In this document: one piece after another, positions 47,271 to 59,000 of the stretch
Layout of the letters: every line of letters starts with the position of its first letter
Position numbering within the stretch: position 1 is the stretch's first letter
Origin: Drosophila pseudoobscura
Taxonomy: Eukaryota > Arthropoda > Insecta > Diptera > Drosophilidae
Length of the DNA: 64,000 nucleotides
NCBI RefSeq assembly: GCF_009870125.1
Contig: NC_046683.1
Location: forward strand, 15,757,001-15,821,000
Direction of reading: 5' to 3'
Translations under genes and position numbers: made by a program
Notes under the pieces: model-generated
What the model was told of the DNA's origin: nothing
Seen by the model: the letters and a program-made list of their open reading frames with translations, nothing else
Database searches by the model: none

Positions 47271-48440
47271 CTATTCTTTAGCGGGAGCTGGGGTATTCCC
47301 TTGTTTGGCTTCAACGAGGTTGTTATACGTGGCTTCGTCCATGGCGTTGCGTAGATTTGGATTGATGTTTTTAGTGTTGGCCTTGTAAATTTTGACCTCA
47401 TTGCAGAAATCTGGCCAGAAGTCTTCCCCCTCAGCTAAGTTGAGCACCGTTTGGAAGCGCTCGTAAATGATCGTGGCCTCTTGACGAATGATTTTGGCCT
47501 GTGCCTTGAACGCAGCCTCATAGGAGGCGTCCATCTTCCAGACTTTCAAATTTCCCACATATCGTCGCATCGAACGGATCGTTTCCACACTTTGTGGATT
47601 ACGCAGCAGCATTAGCTTGGTCAAATCCAATTTTTTTAATAGCTTCAGGATCGTAAAGCAATGTCTCAAATTAGCTCGACGCAGGTTCAAGCAGCAGCGA
47701 ACCACTCCGGTTAGCTGAATTAAGTTCCGCTCTATAAACATAGCTGTCTCCTGTTTTTTGATCTCCTCTCGTAGTTTCACTTCTTCCTGCTTGGTCGTCT
47801 CGTTGGAAGAGGGTTCAGCGACGACACGTCCTGGAAGCGATCTGGGATCTTTTTGTCCTGACAACAACTGCAGCTTCAGTAGATTGGCCTCTTTACGCGA
47901 CTCATCCATCCAGGACTGCTCCGCAGCGGCATTTTCAAATCTCTTCGGCTTGTTGTAGTTGATGTTGATGCCGAAGACTTTGGATGGAGGCATATACAGC
48001 AACAGCATATCATTTTCTTTATTCTGTGTCGAAAACATTTTGTATTTTGAATTGTATTCTAAATTGTCATCTTGAACTGATTTACTTACGTTTGCTGGGT
48101 GTGATTGCTTTTGGTTGTTTGCAGTTTCTTGTTGCACAGTGGTCGCCTTCTCGGCCACTTCATTAATTTGTATCATAGCCCTGCGGAAATCGGCTTGCTT
48201 CAGGTGATGTTCAGTGGAATACTCTTCCTTAAGCTTGAGGTATGGCGTGAGGTTTTTCAGTAGTATGTAGCCGATCTGTCCCGAGCCATAAAAGCTCACA
48301 GTGTACTGCTTCTTCCTATTAACATCATGGGTAATCACTGCCGGCCATGGTTTGTAGCCCCGCACTTTGGCAAACACCAAATCGCCAATTTTGAACGATT
48401 TGCAAGTTTCTTGCTTAGCCATTTTCGATAAAGTATTCAT
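47271..48440 (-). CDS. PWWP/IBD-like protein (JASPer/LEDGF-like), copy 5
   Basis: Protein identical to copies 1-3, although neighbouring noncoding sites in this unit group with unit 4. The coding tract is therefore either constrained or homogenised. Confidence 0.9.
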   Translation of the reverse strand: MNTLSKMAKQETCKSFKIGDLVFAKVRGYKPWPAVITHDVNRKKQYTVSFYGSGQIGYILLKNLTPYLKLKEEYSTEHHLKQADFRRAMIQINEVAEKATTVQQETANNQKQSHPANVSKSVQDDNLEYNSKYKMFSTQNKENDMLLLYMPPSKVFGININYNKPKRFENAAAEQSWMDESRKEANLLKLQLLSGQKDPRSLPGRVVAEPSSNETTKQEEVKLREEIKKQETAMFIERNLIQLTGVVRCCLNLRRANLRHCFTILKLLKKLDLTKLMLLRNPQSVETIRSMRRYVGNLKVWKMDASYEAAFKAQAKIIRQEATIIYERFQTVLNLAEGEDFWPDFCNEVKIYKANTKNINPNLRNAMDEATYNNLVEAKQGNTPAPAKE

Positions 48441-48797
48441 CTTGCTTTACACACGTTTTTCTCTGTTAATCACAATCACAATCTCGACGTGACGAATGGA
48501 ATGCTTGTGCAGATTTTATGTCCGGCTCTCAAAAAATCGTTATCGTTTCTCTGCCACTATCCCGATTCATCCGAGTTTGTTTCATCCGCTGTTTTCATCA
48601 TTGAGGAATGTAGAAAAAGGAAAATTAAGAGCTTGCATTTCAAAGATAATTTTAATTTATATTTTTTATACATATAATCAAGGTCTGGTGCATAACACAC
48701 CTATCAGTATATAATAACTAACATTTATACAGGCGTTTTCCGTAAAGACCAAGGATGTTTTGTGAACATAAATAAAATAAAAACATAAAATAAAAGT

Positions 48798-48932
48798 TTA
48801 TTTCAGTGGGAAAACATAGAAGTATTTCCCTTTTTTCCTTCTGTACCAATTTAATATTCTTATTTTTCTTATTAGCTCTGTATTATATGCAAAAAAAAGT
48901 TTTGGATCGTCGTCGTCCGATATTTGACTCAT
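48798..48932 (-). CDS. Small MSQ ORF, copy 5 (proline variant)
   Basis: Same proline variant as copy 4 (DDDDPKLFF), with the unit 1 type of bases before the ATG. Confidence 0.3.
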   Translation of the reverse strand: MSQISDDDDPKLFFAYNTELIRKIRILNWYRRKKGKYFYVFPLK

Positions 48933-49583
48933 ATCTGCGCGAGCAAGCGATACATTTACTATCAGTGGAAACGAAACAAAATTTCAAAATATGTTTGGCG
49001 ATATTGCTATTTTAATAATTCTCGTATTTATAATGCTAATACATATATGCCTGACCTTCTGACTTCACTGACTGCCTAAGCAGGTGTTTTCTAATAGCAC
49101 AATTCCCTTTTCATTGCCTGAGAGCTCTCATGCAAGAAACGAACACACACGTTAGAGCCTTGGCTGTAATTCTTTTGTCCTCTTTCTCCCCTAGATCTAG
49201 ATTTCCATACGTACCCAAGGTGAAAGACTCAAGCTTAGGACTGCGTGGCAGCCGGTGTGACCAGATGTGCATGCTCTACGGTTACACTGTTATGTATTTG
49301 CTCACAAATAAAACCAGTTTAAATTCAAATATTGTATGAAAAGAAGCCGGAATTTACTATTTGTGGGTGCTGCAGGACGACAATGTACTGCGAAATCTCC
49401 TCAGTATTGGATAAACCCGTTCTTACATAACATAAATCCTAGAAATGAATAAATTGAATATCAATATAACCGGCTCCCTTAATTATATTCAATTTGTCTT
49501 CATTATTGCATTTTTCTAGCCGCCTTTTCATCGACGAAAATAAGAATATATCTGTTTCATCGAAATCACCGATAGTACCCTTG

Positions 49584-49820
49584 ATGGTTGTCTTTGACAC
49601 TTCTAATTGTATGAATTGCGAACACACACACAGAATGCCAGAGCTCGTGATCATGATAAGCTTGGTCCTCGTAGCCTTTGCTTGGATTGGAGCAAACGTC
49701 AACAATCTTCTGTTGATGTACTTGGCCGCTCTTCTCATTGCCATTTGGACTGGTCTGCATGGTAAACACGTCAAGATCATCAGCCGGAAAACTGTATGCG
49801 GCAAACCGAAGCTGCAGTAG
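49584..49820 (+). CDS. ARL6IP1-like hairpin ORF, copy 5
   Basis: Identical to copy 4. Confidence 0.5.
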   Translation: MVVFDTSNCMNCEHTHRMPELVIMISLVLVAFAWIGANVNNLLLMYLAALLIAIWTGLHGKHVKIISRKTVCGKPKLQ

Positions 49821-50376
49821 AGAGCCGATCGCTTCTTATACACCACATACATAAGATCATCGACTTGCCATCATATGTGCCGAAATAAACTAGAGATTGG
49901 TAAGTGGCTAATGAAATAATTTGAAAAGATCCATGCATTAAAAGTGTTTTTTTATCAGTTGTTATACTTTGCTCATCGACACTATGCCACTGCTACATTC
50001 GAAGGATGCGAATATATTCTCCAGGGAGACTGTAGCGATTCTGCAGCACTTGGATATGAAGCGAACCTAGAACGAATGTTTCCGCTCAACAACAACCACT
50101 TAACAATTACTTATTACTAATTACACACAGGCTTCGATCCATTCAATTTTGAAATTCAATAAAACGCAAAATCGCTAAAATTCCACGAACTAAAACATGG
50201 TGTACGGGTCTTATGACTAGCAACTAATATTCAGAATGGCTCGTATGTATATGAACATGGTAATGATGTTCCATAAAGCATACAGTTTATAAAAATAATG
50301 AGACATTTTCTGGTATATGAATAATGAAGATATGTATGATTTCCTGTCATGGATTTTGTACAATTTTTTATTTGAG

Positions 50377-53300
50377 TTAACGTTTACTGTTCAATGAAAT
50401 ATTTTGTAGCCCTTGGAATATTTAATCAGCGATAGAATTCTCTGTTCTGTTTTCTTCTTTAATAATTATTATTTAAAATCCATATTTTCACTGTCAAATT
50501 TAAGCAGAACGATTCCTGTATGCTCTTTAGATTGAGTATTGTGATACGGTAAATAATATTTTGGATTGTGCTTTCATTGAATTTCTGTGGCCCAATGTAA
50601 AATCATTAGCATGATAAATTTAACTGTAGGCATGTACATTGCCTAGGGCGTAAATGTTTTCGTTACTGATTATGTATTGTTTGGTCAAGTTGTTCCAGAA
50701 TCAGGTATCAGGTACCGCCTTCTACTAATCCACCGCAGATGTGGTTTACCAGACGCCGCAGACGAGCGTACAATATGTAAATATGTGTCCGTTCCTCTGG
50801 CAGTAATAGCACGAGATTTGTGTGTGTGTGTGTTGCATCGAGGTTCCCAAGTTGGTTAATGTTAGGTTAGGTCGAGCTATTGTATAACATGGTACTATTT
50901 GTACCGCAGATGAGGTTTAACGGTGATAAAATTCTTTATGACGGTACAGCTAGGAATTTGCTATATACATATGTCAGGGTCAGCGTTTCAGCGTCAGATA
51001 TTGTACTGCTTTTGTTGGGCTAACGCCGGCGTTACATTGAAGTCGCCAAGTGAATAATTACTAATTACCACTGTATTTGCACGTTCCTTAGGCAGTAAAT
51101 TTTTTTTGGATATAGCATGTTTTTTTGGAGATGCGTCTGTATCTGATTTTATTGGAGGTAAATTCATACAATTTTTGTTTACCCATATCACGGCTTGTTG
51201 AAAGTTAAACTTTGATGGTTAAAAAAGTGGCTGTTAAGTTTGCCCCAAAAGCCGCGGGAACGCTTAGTTTGGCTTGAGACCCACCTGGGATAATTATGGC
51301 AAAGTTTTGGACTCCTATATCAATAGCCCCTGAGCGTGGGCTTGAGCCGGAGAATGAGCCCCGAATATGTAAGCTTCTTTGTTGTGAGCTGCTTTTCGTA
51401 TTATGCCGGGGCCAAAGTCGCTCATAAATTTAATGATGTTTTTGCTTTTCCTTTTAGCGTTGTTGTTCCACCCCCTTCTACAGCTGAACATCAACCTTAA
51501 CCTCCTTCTGCTTCTGCTTTTGCATTTTTCAGAGCTTCACTTTGGTTTTCCGCATTGGAAGGAGGTCCATGCTACTTGGCGCCTAATGAACGCGTTGATG
51601 AGGCAGGCGCCCAGGCAGCGCCGCCGCATAAAACTTGACTTTCAACTCAGCCTCCGAGCAGCGGGTGCTGCTGCTGCTGCTACTGCTGCAAGTGTGTCTA
51701 ACGTTCCAGAAATAACATTTGTAGGTAATAAATTCTAAAGATAATACACCCACAAGGCCCCAGAGTGGGCCAACCCGCCGTACTGGCCCTAGAACGAGCC
51801 TAGGCTCGACACATAACTCCGGTCGACTCCTGGCCGGGGCAGAGGAGTCTGCTCTGCTCTTGTATTTACGAGTATTGCAGCGCGGGGCAGTGGCAGCTTC
51901 TACTAAGCTAAGCGCAAATATAAATTGTGCCGGAATGGCGGTTCTACGGGGGATTTGGGGGTAAACCTCACGCACATTGAAATATTATACCTGCAATTGG
52001 CGGTGCTGCTGAGACGCGTTTTTGTGTTCCACAGTGCGATGGTGGGGGTGTGGCGTTAATGAGGCTGAATGTGAGAGGGAGTGTGTTTTCTAGGGTTAAG
52101 CAGGAGTGCGGTGGTGCTTTAACCCAATGCGTATGTACTCGTGTTATGATTAACCACTTTTATTTTTAACCTTTTTTATTAACCATTTTTATTTTGGTTC
52201 AATTTTCTAAAAGGTAGGTATTTGATGCTTTGTAAATTTGAGTAATTGAATTATTTCAGAAGAAAACTTAGCGAATAGAAAATAATTTGTATGGCGAATA
52301 AGGTCTTTGCCATATTATTTATGGACTTATCTTGCATTATGTACATATGTATGTATGTGTGCGGATTTCTATTCGAAATACGAATATTTATGTATTTGGT
52401 CTTTAGGAAAATTATATATAAAGAGATATATGGAATGAAATGTGGAATAGTATACCTTCGCAGACCTCTGAAATCAGGCCGTACTTATATTTGTATGACA
52501 ATTTTTGTTGTACAACATTTTTCACTTAAGCCACAAAAAGTAAAGACCAAAGGCAAGCTGGTTCTCCGCTTACAGGAGCGAAGGAGGTGTATGCTAAGGG
52601 TATATCATGGTATGGCAGTCAAAGAGAGATGTTGCAAGGGCGGCAGCACCGTGTCGTTAGTTTACATCCTTGTAATTACAATCCAGAGACAGAGGGAGCA
52701 ACGCACACGCCCAGCGCTCGGTTTTATGGCCCGGGATGAGGCACCCGGGATGAGTACTCGTAATACAAGTCCAAGGTGGGGCCCCCACTCCCACCCAAAA
52801 AATGGTATCCAGTCTCCTGCCGGGTCATCGATGTCGGAGCGGTTTCGGGTCGGTAAATCCTCCGACTACATATGCAGATTATCTTTGTTGGAAGGTTGGA
52901 CGGAGGCGGCGTCCCTTTTTGTTGGGGTTTTTTTGTTTTTTGGCTGGCGAACAACAAAAATTATGCCATAAAAATGTTGTTGCTAATGTCGAGAGGGGGC
53001 GCGGAGCATACACCTACTTACGAGTATATTTAGAAAGGAGCCACCTCCAACGCCGCCACTAAGGCAGCCACAAAATGCCGCATTAAAATCACAAAAAATA
53101 TAAATACAATATGCAGGGAGCCTTTGTCGGAGCCCCAGCCCCAGCCACAGCCCCAGCCCCAGTCCCGGCCCTTGCCCCACCGCCACCTCCATTCCCATTT
53201 CCCCATGATTCCCCGCAACTGATTTTCGGAAGGAAGCCGGGAACTTTTATGCTTTTGGAAAATTACGTGAGAGGTTCGGCGCGGTGCTCGGCGTGGCGTC

Positions 53301-53500
53301 AGGGTTGACGCAGGAAGGGAGACGTAACTTTCGAAAGTTTGCCAGCGATAAAGGGCACTACAACAATTTTTTCCCAATATGGAATATTTCCCGTTATTAC
53401 TTTCAGCAAAAATTGCGTGCAGGGAGCGACGTCTTGGAGCGGTGGAGAGCTTTGCTTGATTAGGATCCAAGCCTCAGATAAGCCTTATGTATATATTCGC
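50377..53500. other. Right flank of the array, mostly noncoding
   Basis: The first 300 bp are unique AT-rich sequence. A minus-strand frame at 50994-51191 (INNLPP-like start, then DTDASPKKHAISKKNLLPKE) looks coding but short and unrecognised; it may be part of an old mobile element. A CTGCTG run occurs at 51667-51690, and a CCAGCC-type run at 53140-53170. The plus frame at 52291-52971 reaches 226 codons but passes through TATGTATG repeats and shows no domain. Confidence 0.4.
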
Positions 53501-53530
53501 AAGTCCTGTATAATATGCAAGTCCTGTGGC

Positions 53531-54905
53531 TCATGTAAGCTGCTTCTGTAGTCGATGCATACTCGGACCTGTAGAGCGTTTTGTCACCAAGTTCTTGTGG
53601 CTCTCATTGATCGCAGCGACGAGGGCGGAAAGAGAACGGGGAATAGGGGAGGATCCCGATAGCGGAAGGCTCCAATGCATACCTTTGTTGGTGCTGGGTG
53701 GCTGAATGGGGTGATCCAACTCTCGAGTGTCTGACGAAGAAGGTCTCCCAATTGGAAGCCCCAATAAAGAATTTAAATTATATTTACTTTAGCCCAGCAA
53801 GGGTAAAAAGTCTGCAAAGTCTCATTGCAGCACTGATGGCCTGGCTGTGGTGATGATAGATAGTGAGGAGAAGGGCCTTCTGGTTGCATCCTGAAGGATG
53901 TACCAGCCGAACTCCTGTGTAGGCTGTTGGCCAAAGCTACCTCCACGACGTCAATAGCCACAACGCTGTGTGTGGAAGTTCCGATATCAACGAGTGACTG
54001 AATCACCCCTATATAGTATAGACTATCAACTAACCGAGATGTAGCAAATGTGGGTGAGGAATACATCAGGATCGCCGGTGCATCAAAGATCTTCACATCC
54101 GTGACCACAGTCAATGAGGGCTCCCTGCAGCTTGAGCCTTGATCCAAGGCTATAATTTCTTTTGTCTTTGCTCGTTTCGAATCTATAGATGTCGTGAGTT
54201 GTCTATCCTCTGTGGCTTGAGTCTTGACTCCCGACCCGTCGGTTATACCGTAACATTCTCTCCAGAAGGTTATGATGGCTACTTGGTGATCGGCTGGAGA
54301 AGGTCCAAGTTGACTCTACATCAGGCATTTAGGGACCTGTAAAAACGAAGCTTCCATTTGTGTCTTTCGGCTCCAAGAGCTCCTTCTGCTTTCCGATCGG
54401 GCCTTTGCTTGGTGGCGCGGTAATAAGATCCTGACGTCGGACGGCCTGTGAGTGCATCCCCAATAAACGTCGATACTCCCTAGCACAAAAAAAAAAAACT
54501 TTAGAAAAGGTTCATGACTGGCTGCCAGGAAACGACATCGGTTTCTGCTGGCCAAGGAAACTCTCTACGAGAAGGCCAAAGGGGTCGCATCGAGGCTCTA
54601 TAAAGCCGGCGAAGAAGGTCCATAAACCACACTGGCTGAAAAGCGAATGAGGTCGATTGAAATGACTCTCCGAAGGCCCTCAGAGGCAGTGGATAGCACG
54701 ACAATAAAGGTCACAACACAGGGAGGAAGACACCAGTGGCTTCTGCAGCCACACACGGCAACGAATAGATTGAGGGAGTCGGGGTCACCACCACACACCA
54801 CAACACAGACTCGAAAATTATGTATAATTGTGTTTTTTTCTTGTTTTTGAAGCCTACACAAACTTGCCTAACATTTCTATAAAAATAGATGGTAAAACAC
54901 AATCA
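53531..54905. other. Coding-like fragments, possible old interspersed repeat
   Basis: Minus-strand frames at 53531-53764 and 53773-54147 read as protein-like (LVAAINESHKNLVTK; IGVIQSLVDIGTSTHSVVAI) with a single stop and frame change between them. The plus strand beyond 54340 has a poly-A tract at 54487-54499 and further broken open frames. No enzyme motif could be identified. A fossil mobile element is the simplest reading; the family is unknown. Confidence 0.25.
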
Positions 54906-55506
54906 ATTAAATGTCAACTCTCCACTCTACTGTCTGCTACGTAGCGTATCACAAAACTCTGCCACATTTGATGGTCTCTTAAGCAGGCGGCATCCCTAGG
55001 ATCCCCATTAAACTGCAATCCCCACCAGATGTGTGGCTGGGGGGTTGGGGACACGAATGTCGTAAAATATGAGAAATATTTCGTTTGCTTTGGCTGTATC
55101 TTTGCATCGTGTGATACATTATTCTTCTCTCCATTGTTTGCCGCATCTGCCCCCGCCCCATGTCTCCATAGTTTCCCATTGTTATTCTGGCTCTGTTTTT
55201 TTCTATCTGTCTGGTTGGTCTTTAATGTGTCACCGCGGAGACATCTATTAAAACTTCATTCATATTGCGGTTGCAGGATATACATACGTACGTACACCCG
55301 ATGGGCAGGATCCCCAGGACTCATTCAAATCTGATTTTGGAAAATGTATGAATGCTAGTATGTTGGGAACACCCGCCCCCGACCAGTCAACAACAGCGAG
55401 TTCAAAAATTTGATGAGCTGCAGCTTCAAAACGAAACTCCAGCTCCTCCGGAAAGTCCATCTGTCAAACATTGTGCCTGGCGACAGTTTTTGTGGGTATT
55501 TTGATA

Positions 55507-56040
55507 CCTGATACTCAAAGAGTATAGGGGTATATTGGATTTGTGGAAAAAATGGACGTGTAAAACTCAGGAGGAAACGTTTTAGACCCCATCAAGTATA
55601 TGTTTATGTACTCGATCAGCATTAATAACTGTCCCGATGAGACCTAGATCTTAAAGACTATAAAAGCTAAAGCAACTAAATTGTGTATCCTGAATTTTGT
55701 GATATTACAATGTTACAAGTGTATGTATCTCTAAATTTCGCCCCACCTTCTTCCATACCAGACGAAAATCTGTGGCATCCACAAGATATGAGAAAAAGCG
55801 CAGAATTATAGAGAATGATCATATCTATCAGACGAATCTGGATCAGATCTGAATATTATTATAGCCAGAATGAACAAATCAATTCTCAGTGGCCACTCAA
55901 CGCAGTCCAGGCGCTTACTCTCTTTCGTCGTGCAATGTGGTGCGCTCTCTGGCGTAGGGTAGCCATGCTGACTGAATATCGGGTAAAAATGTAGAGTCGC
56001 GGCCGTATCTGCGACTCGCAACGTTCCCACTCGTTATTGT
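55507..56040 (+). mobile_element. DINE-1/ISY-like repeat copy (Helitron-type)
   Basis: Starts GATACCTGATACTCAAAGAG followed by TATAGGGGTATATTGGATTT, then ACCCCATCAAGTATATG, CTCGATCAGCATTAATA, CGAAAATCTGTGGCATCCAC, GAACAAATCAATTCTCAGTG and AACGTTCCCACTCG. The order is that of the copy at 20.93 kb, and this copy is more complete. Nonautonomous; no ORF expected. Confidence 0.7.
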
Positions 56041-59000
56041 TGTTTTTGTGGGGAGAGTGCGATGGAAAGATGGGATCCTGCTTATGATGATGTTGTTGCC
56101 TTTTTGATGGTTCGGTTTTTTTGGGAGGGGGAGGGGGAGGAGGAGAAACCGTAGTCGTATGTTAAAATATGAGCACATTTTCCCCCTCTCTGTGTGTGAG
56201 CTCAACATGTGGCATTATCTCTACCCTGCTCAGTCCCCCCCAATCCTCATTCTCAATAGCCATTTCACCTATCCCCATCCAGCCATCCTGCCATCCAGCC
56301 ATCCTGCTACCTGGCAACCATATGTGGCCTTTTATTACGATTATGATTACGTGTAAGTGCAGGAGGGGCTGTGTCCTGTCCCCTAGGGCTGTTGGGGTTC
56401 CATTAAAGAAATCAGAAACCAGGAACAGCTGACAGAATCAATATATAGCCTCCTCTTCTGCCCTGCTCTGCTCTGCTCTGACTATCTACCTCATTATGCT
56501 AATCATAATGATTAGAGGAAAGTAGAGGAGAAGAGCCTAGAAGTGGTATGAGGGTATGGGTAGAATCCGAAAAACCAATCTCTGCTCTGCTCGCAGCAAT
56601 TTGTCACGCTGACTGTCGGGGCCCCCAACCACAGCCCCAACAATGGAACTCAGTCTTTTTATCGACCGCATCAGATCTTTCAAATAATCTGAGAAAGCCC
56701 AAAAACGAAACTACGGCGAAAATTAAAACAAGAGACCCAAGTCCAACCCAAGTTCCAAAACGGAACGAACGAATTTTAAATACCCTTTCCGTATACGAGA
56801 ATGTATACGTTCCAGAGTAAATTTCTGCATAGGATCTCCGGAGCTGAGTGGTATATCCGTAACCGCGACATGTATACTATATATATTATATTATATATAA
56901 ATTTAAATACATATTTTGGTGGTAGTTTTGAATGATTTCTAGAGCTAGTCACGATATGTGACTGAGTTCTTCAGATTTCTGAAAAGTACAAAAGACGTTG
57001 TACTTGTCGTGGCGTAGATTGTATGGATATTGAAAGAAAACATTAAACATTAAAAATCATGTAGATATGCGCGTAGATATTGTACTATTTCCAAATACTT
57101 ATGAATATTGTACGGTGGAATTGGTTCTTAGGAAAATATCCATTGGGGAATTGGGACTTTCTCTTTGAACAACTTTCCATAGAAAGAAAGGAAGCTGTTC
57201 AGTTCGCCACTCAACCGTTCCCTGGCTCTGCTCCCTTTGTTACTAACCGAATGGCATTGTCAGTGGACTCTGCAGATTAGGTGACGATTAATTTGAGCAG
57301 ACGATTGTGAGAGAGAGATGGGGGGAAAACCCCGGTCAAATGGTCCGGCGGTCAGTTAACCAGATGCCAGAAAACGGGCCAAAACCAAAGCCAAAGCTTA
57401 TGCCAGAGCTCCAGCTCTGCAGCTCTGCAGCTCCAGTTTAAGTTTCAGTTCCAGTCGAATTTCTGGCAGAGACAAAGACAAGTTCTTGTTTTATTTAATG
57501 TGGCACAGCCAAGGCGACGACGACGGCGACGACGTTGGCGATGTGCTCATTGATAATCATAATCAAGCTAATGATGCGGCAGACGATAAGCTGCTGCTCC
57601 CAGAGCCAGAGCCAGAGCCAGGCCCATACCCAGACCGTTCCGGCTATGTTCGTCGAACGGCTTTAATGATGATATAGCATCATGTCCATGTCCATCGCCA
57701 TAGCCATTGCCGGCAGCAGTAGCAGCACCATCGGTTCCCGGTCCGAATTGATCGCATCGCCACAGTGACGATATCTTCAATTGGTTCCGAAACATTCCTC
57801 AACCCAGGGTCCGGGCCCGAGTCGGGACCATGTCACAGGCACTTGCTCTGCAGTGTCTACTTATCCAAGCCAATTATCTCATGGGGCTATGGCCACAGCC
57901 AGAGCCGGCCAAAGTTGGGAGAAAAACCGATTGGCTCATCGAAGATTGGAGGAGCGCCAGCGAGGCTCCTCTGCCGTTGAAGCCGTTGAGAGACCCACTA
58001 CTGCCTACTGCTGCTGGCTAATGAGTGCAATTTGCTTCTTGTCTTGGCCACTAAATGCTCGCATTAGTTTAGATAAATAGCTTAATTAATACGTTTAGTC
58101 TGCCTCTGTGTGCCAGTGTATGCCACTGGGCTATGGGCAAGCGGTCGGTAGCTTTCGTTCTCGCTCTTCCTTTTACCCTCCGCTCCCTGCTGCTCTCTGC
58201 CGCACCCTGCCGCTCTCTGTCGCTCTCTGCCGCTCCCCCCCGCCGCTACAATTACAACAATAACGAGCGGCAATTATTAGCCTAATGGCATTGTTTGATT
58301 TCCGTACTGCACTTTTGGGGGGCCAAAGTGCGAGATCCGCTAAGTGGGGAAATATTTGCGACCAACGGAGTGGCGGTGCGGTGCGGCGCGGTGTGGTGCG
58401 GCAGTGTTAATGTGTTTTGTCGGGGCAAATAGATGGATGGTACCGTTCAATGGAACCATTAACGTTATTCCACACGGCTCTTGATTAAAGTGGTTTATAT
58501 GTATGTTTAATCTTTATGAAGAAATTAAAACACGAAAAATATCTATCTTACGAGTTAAAGTTCAGGTCAAAGTTTTTCTAAAAGGATTAGCATTAGGATA
58601 TTTCTTATAAAAAATGTCTTATGGATTGGTTATCCGAATCTGAAACATCAAAAATCATCTGAAGCCTGTACGATCTATATATGATTTATGATTTATCATT
58701 ATACGCACACCTCTACCTCTGGCGAGGTTTCCGGCAATTCCAGACACTTGTATCCCCACTCTTGCCTTTGTATCAAAATCGATTTCTCACGTTTTCGATT
58801 TCATTTCTCTCGCCGGATCGATTCAAATCGATTTCCCTGCCTTGCCGCCTAATGACTGCCCCAGATAGAAAATTCCACAACAAACGACAGAGAAACATGG
58901 GGAAAGGGGAAAAAAATGAAACAATACAAAGGGCAGGCCGCTTCTTGACCGACAGTCGAACGTCGCGATACGCCCCCATGGTAGCCACCACAATGGCCGT

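Larger units (their letters stand above)
23711..50376. repeat. Tandem array of five head-to-tail units of about 5.33 kb
   Basis: Five direct copies start at 23711, 29046, 34378, 39710 and 45042 (lengths about 5335, 5332, 5332, 5332, 5335). All copies have the same gene content and orientation. Left flank CCTG/TCGCTGG and right flank GAGT/TAACG meet at the internal junctions as GAGTCGCTGG, so the duplication join shares GT with both parents. Copies differ by scattered substitutions and a few small indels, which shows that this is not a simple assembly duplication. The last unit has extra private changes in its final 120 bp next to the unique right flank. Confidence 0.97.
45042..50376. repeat. 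Array unit 5 (right-most)
   Basis: Joined to the unique right flank. It shares CTTTAAACGG and CATATCTGCGC with unit 1, and GGATCG, GCCTAAGC, CTAATAGC and ATAAGCTTGG with unit 4. Private changes cluster near its right end (AAAGCATACAG, AATGAGACATTTTCTGG, TACAATTTTTTATT), as expected for an edge unit that recombines less. Confidence 0.95.

Noticed and set aside
23711-50376. The array as an assembly artefact
   Set aside because: Units differ by many substitutions, private indels and distinct edge sequence, and the variants are not those of random errors. Collapse of further copies remains possible.
52291-52971. 226-codon plus frame right of the array
   Set aside because: It passes through TATG repeats, has no domain, and is broken by low-complexity residues; probably chance.
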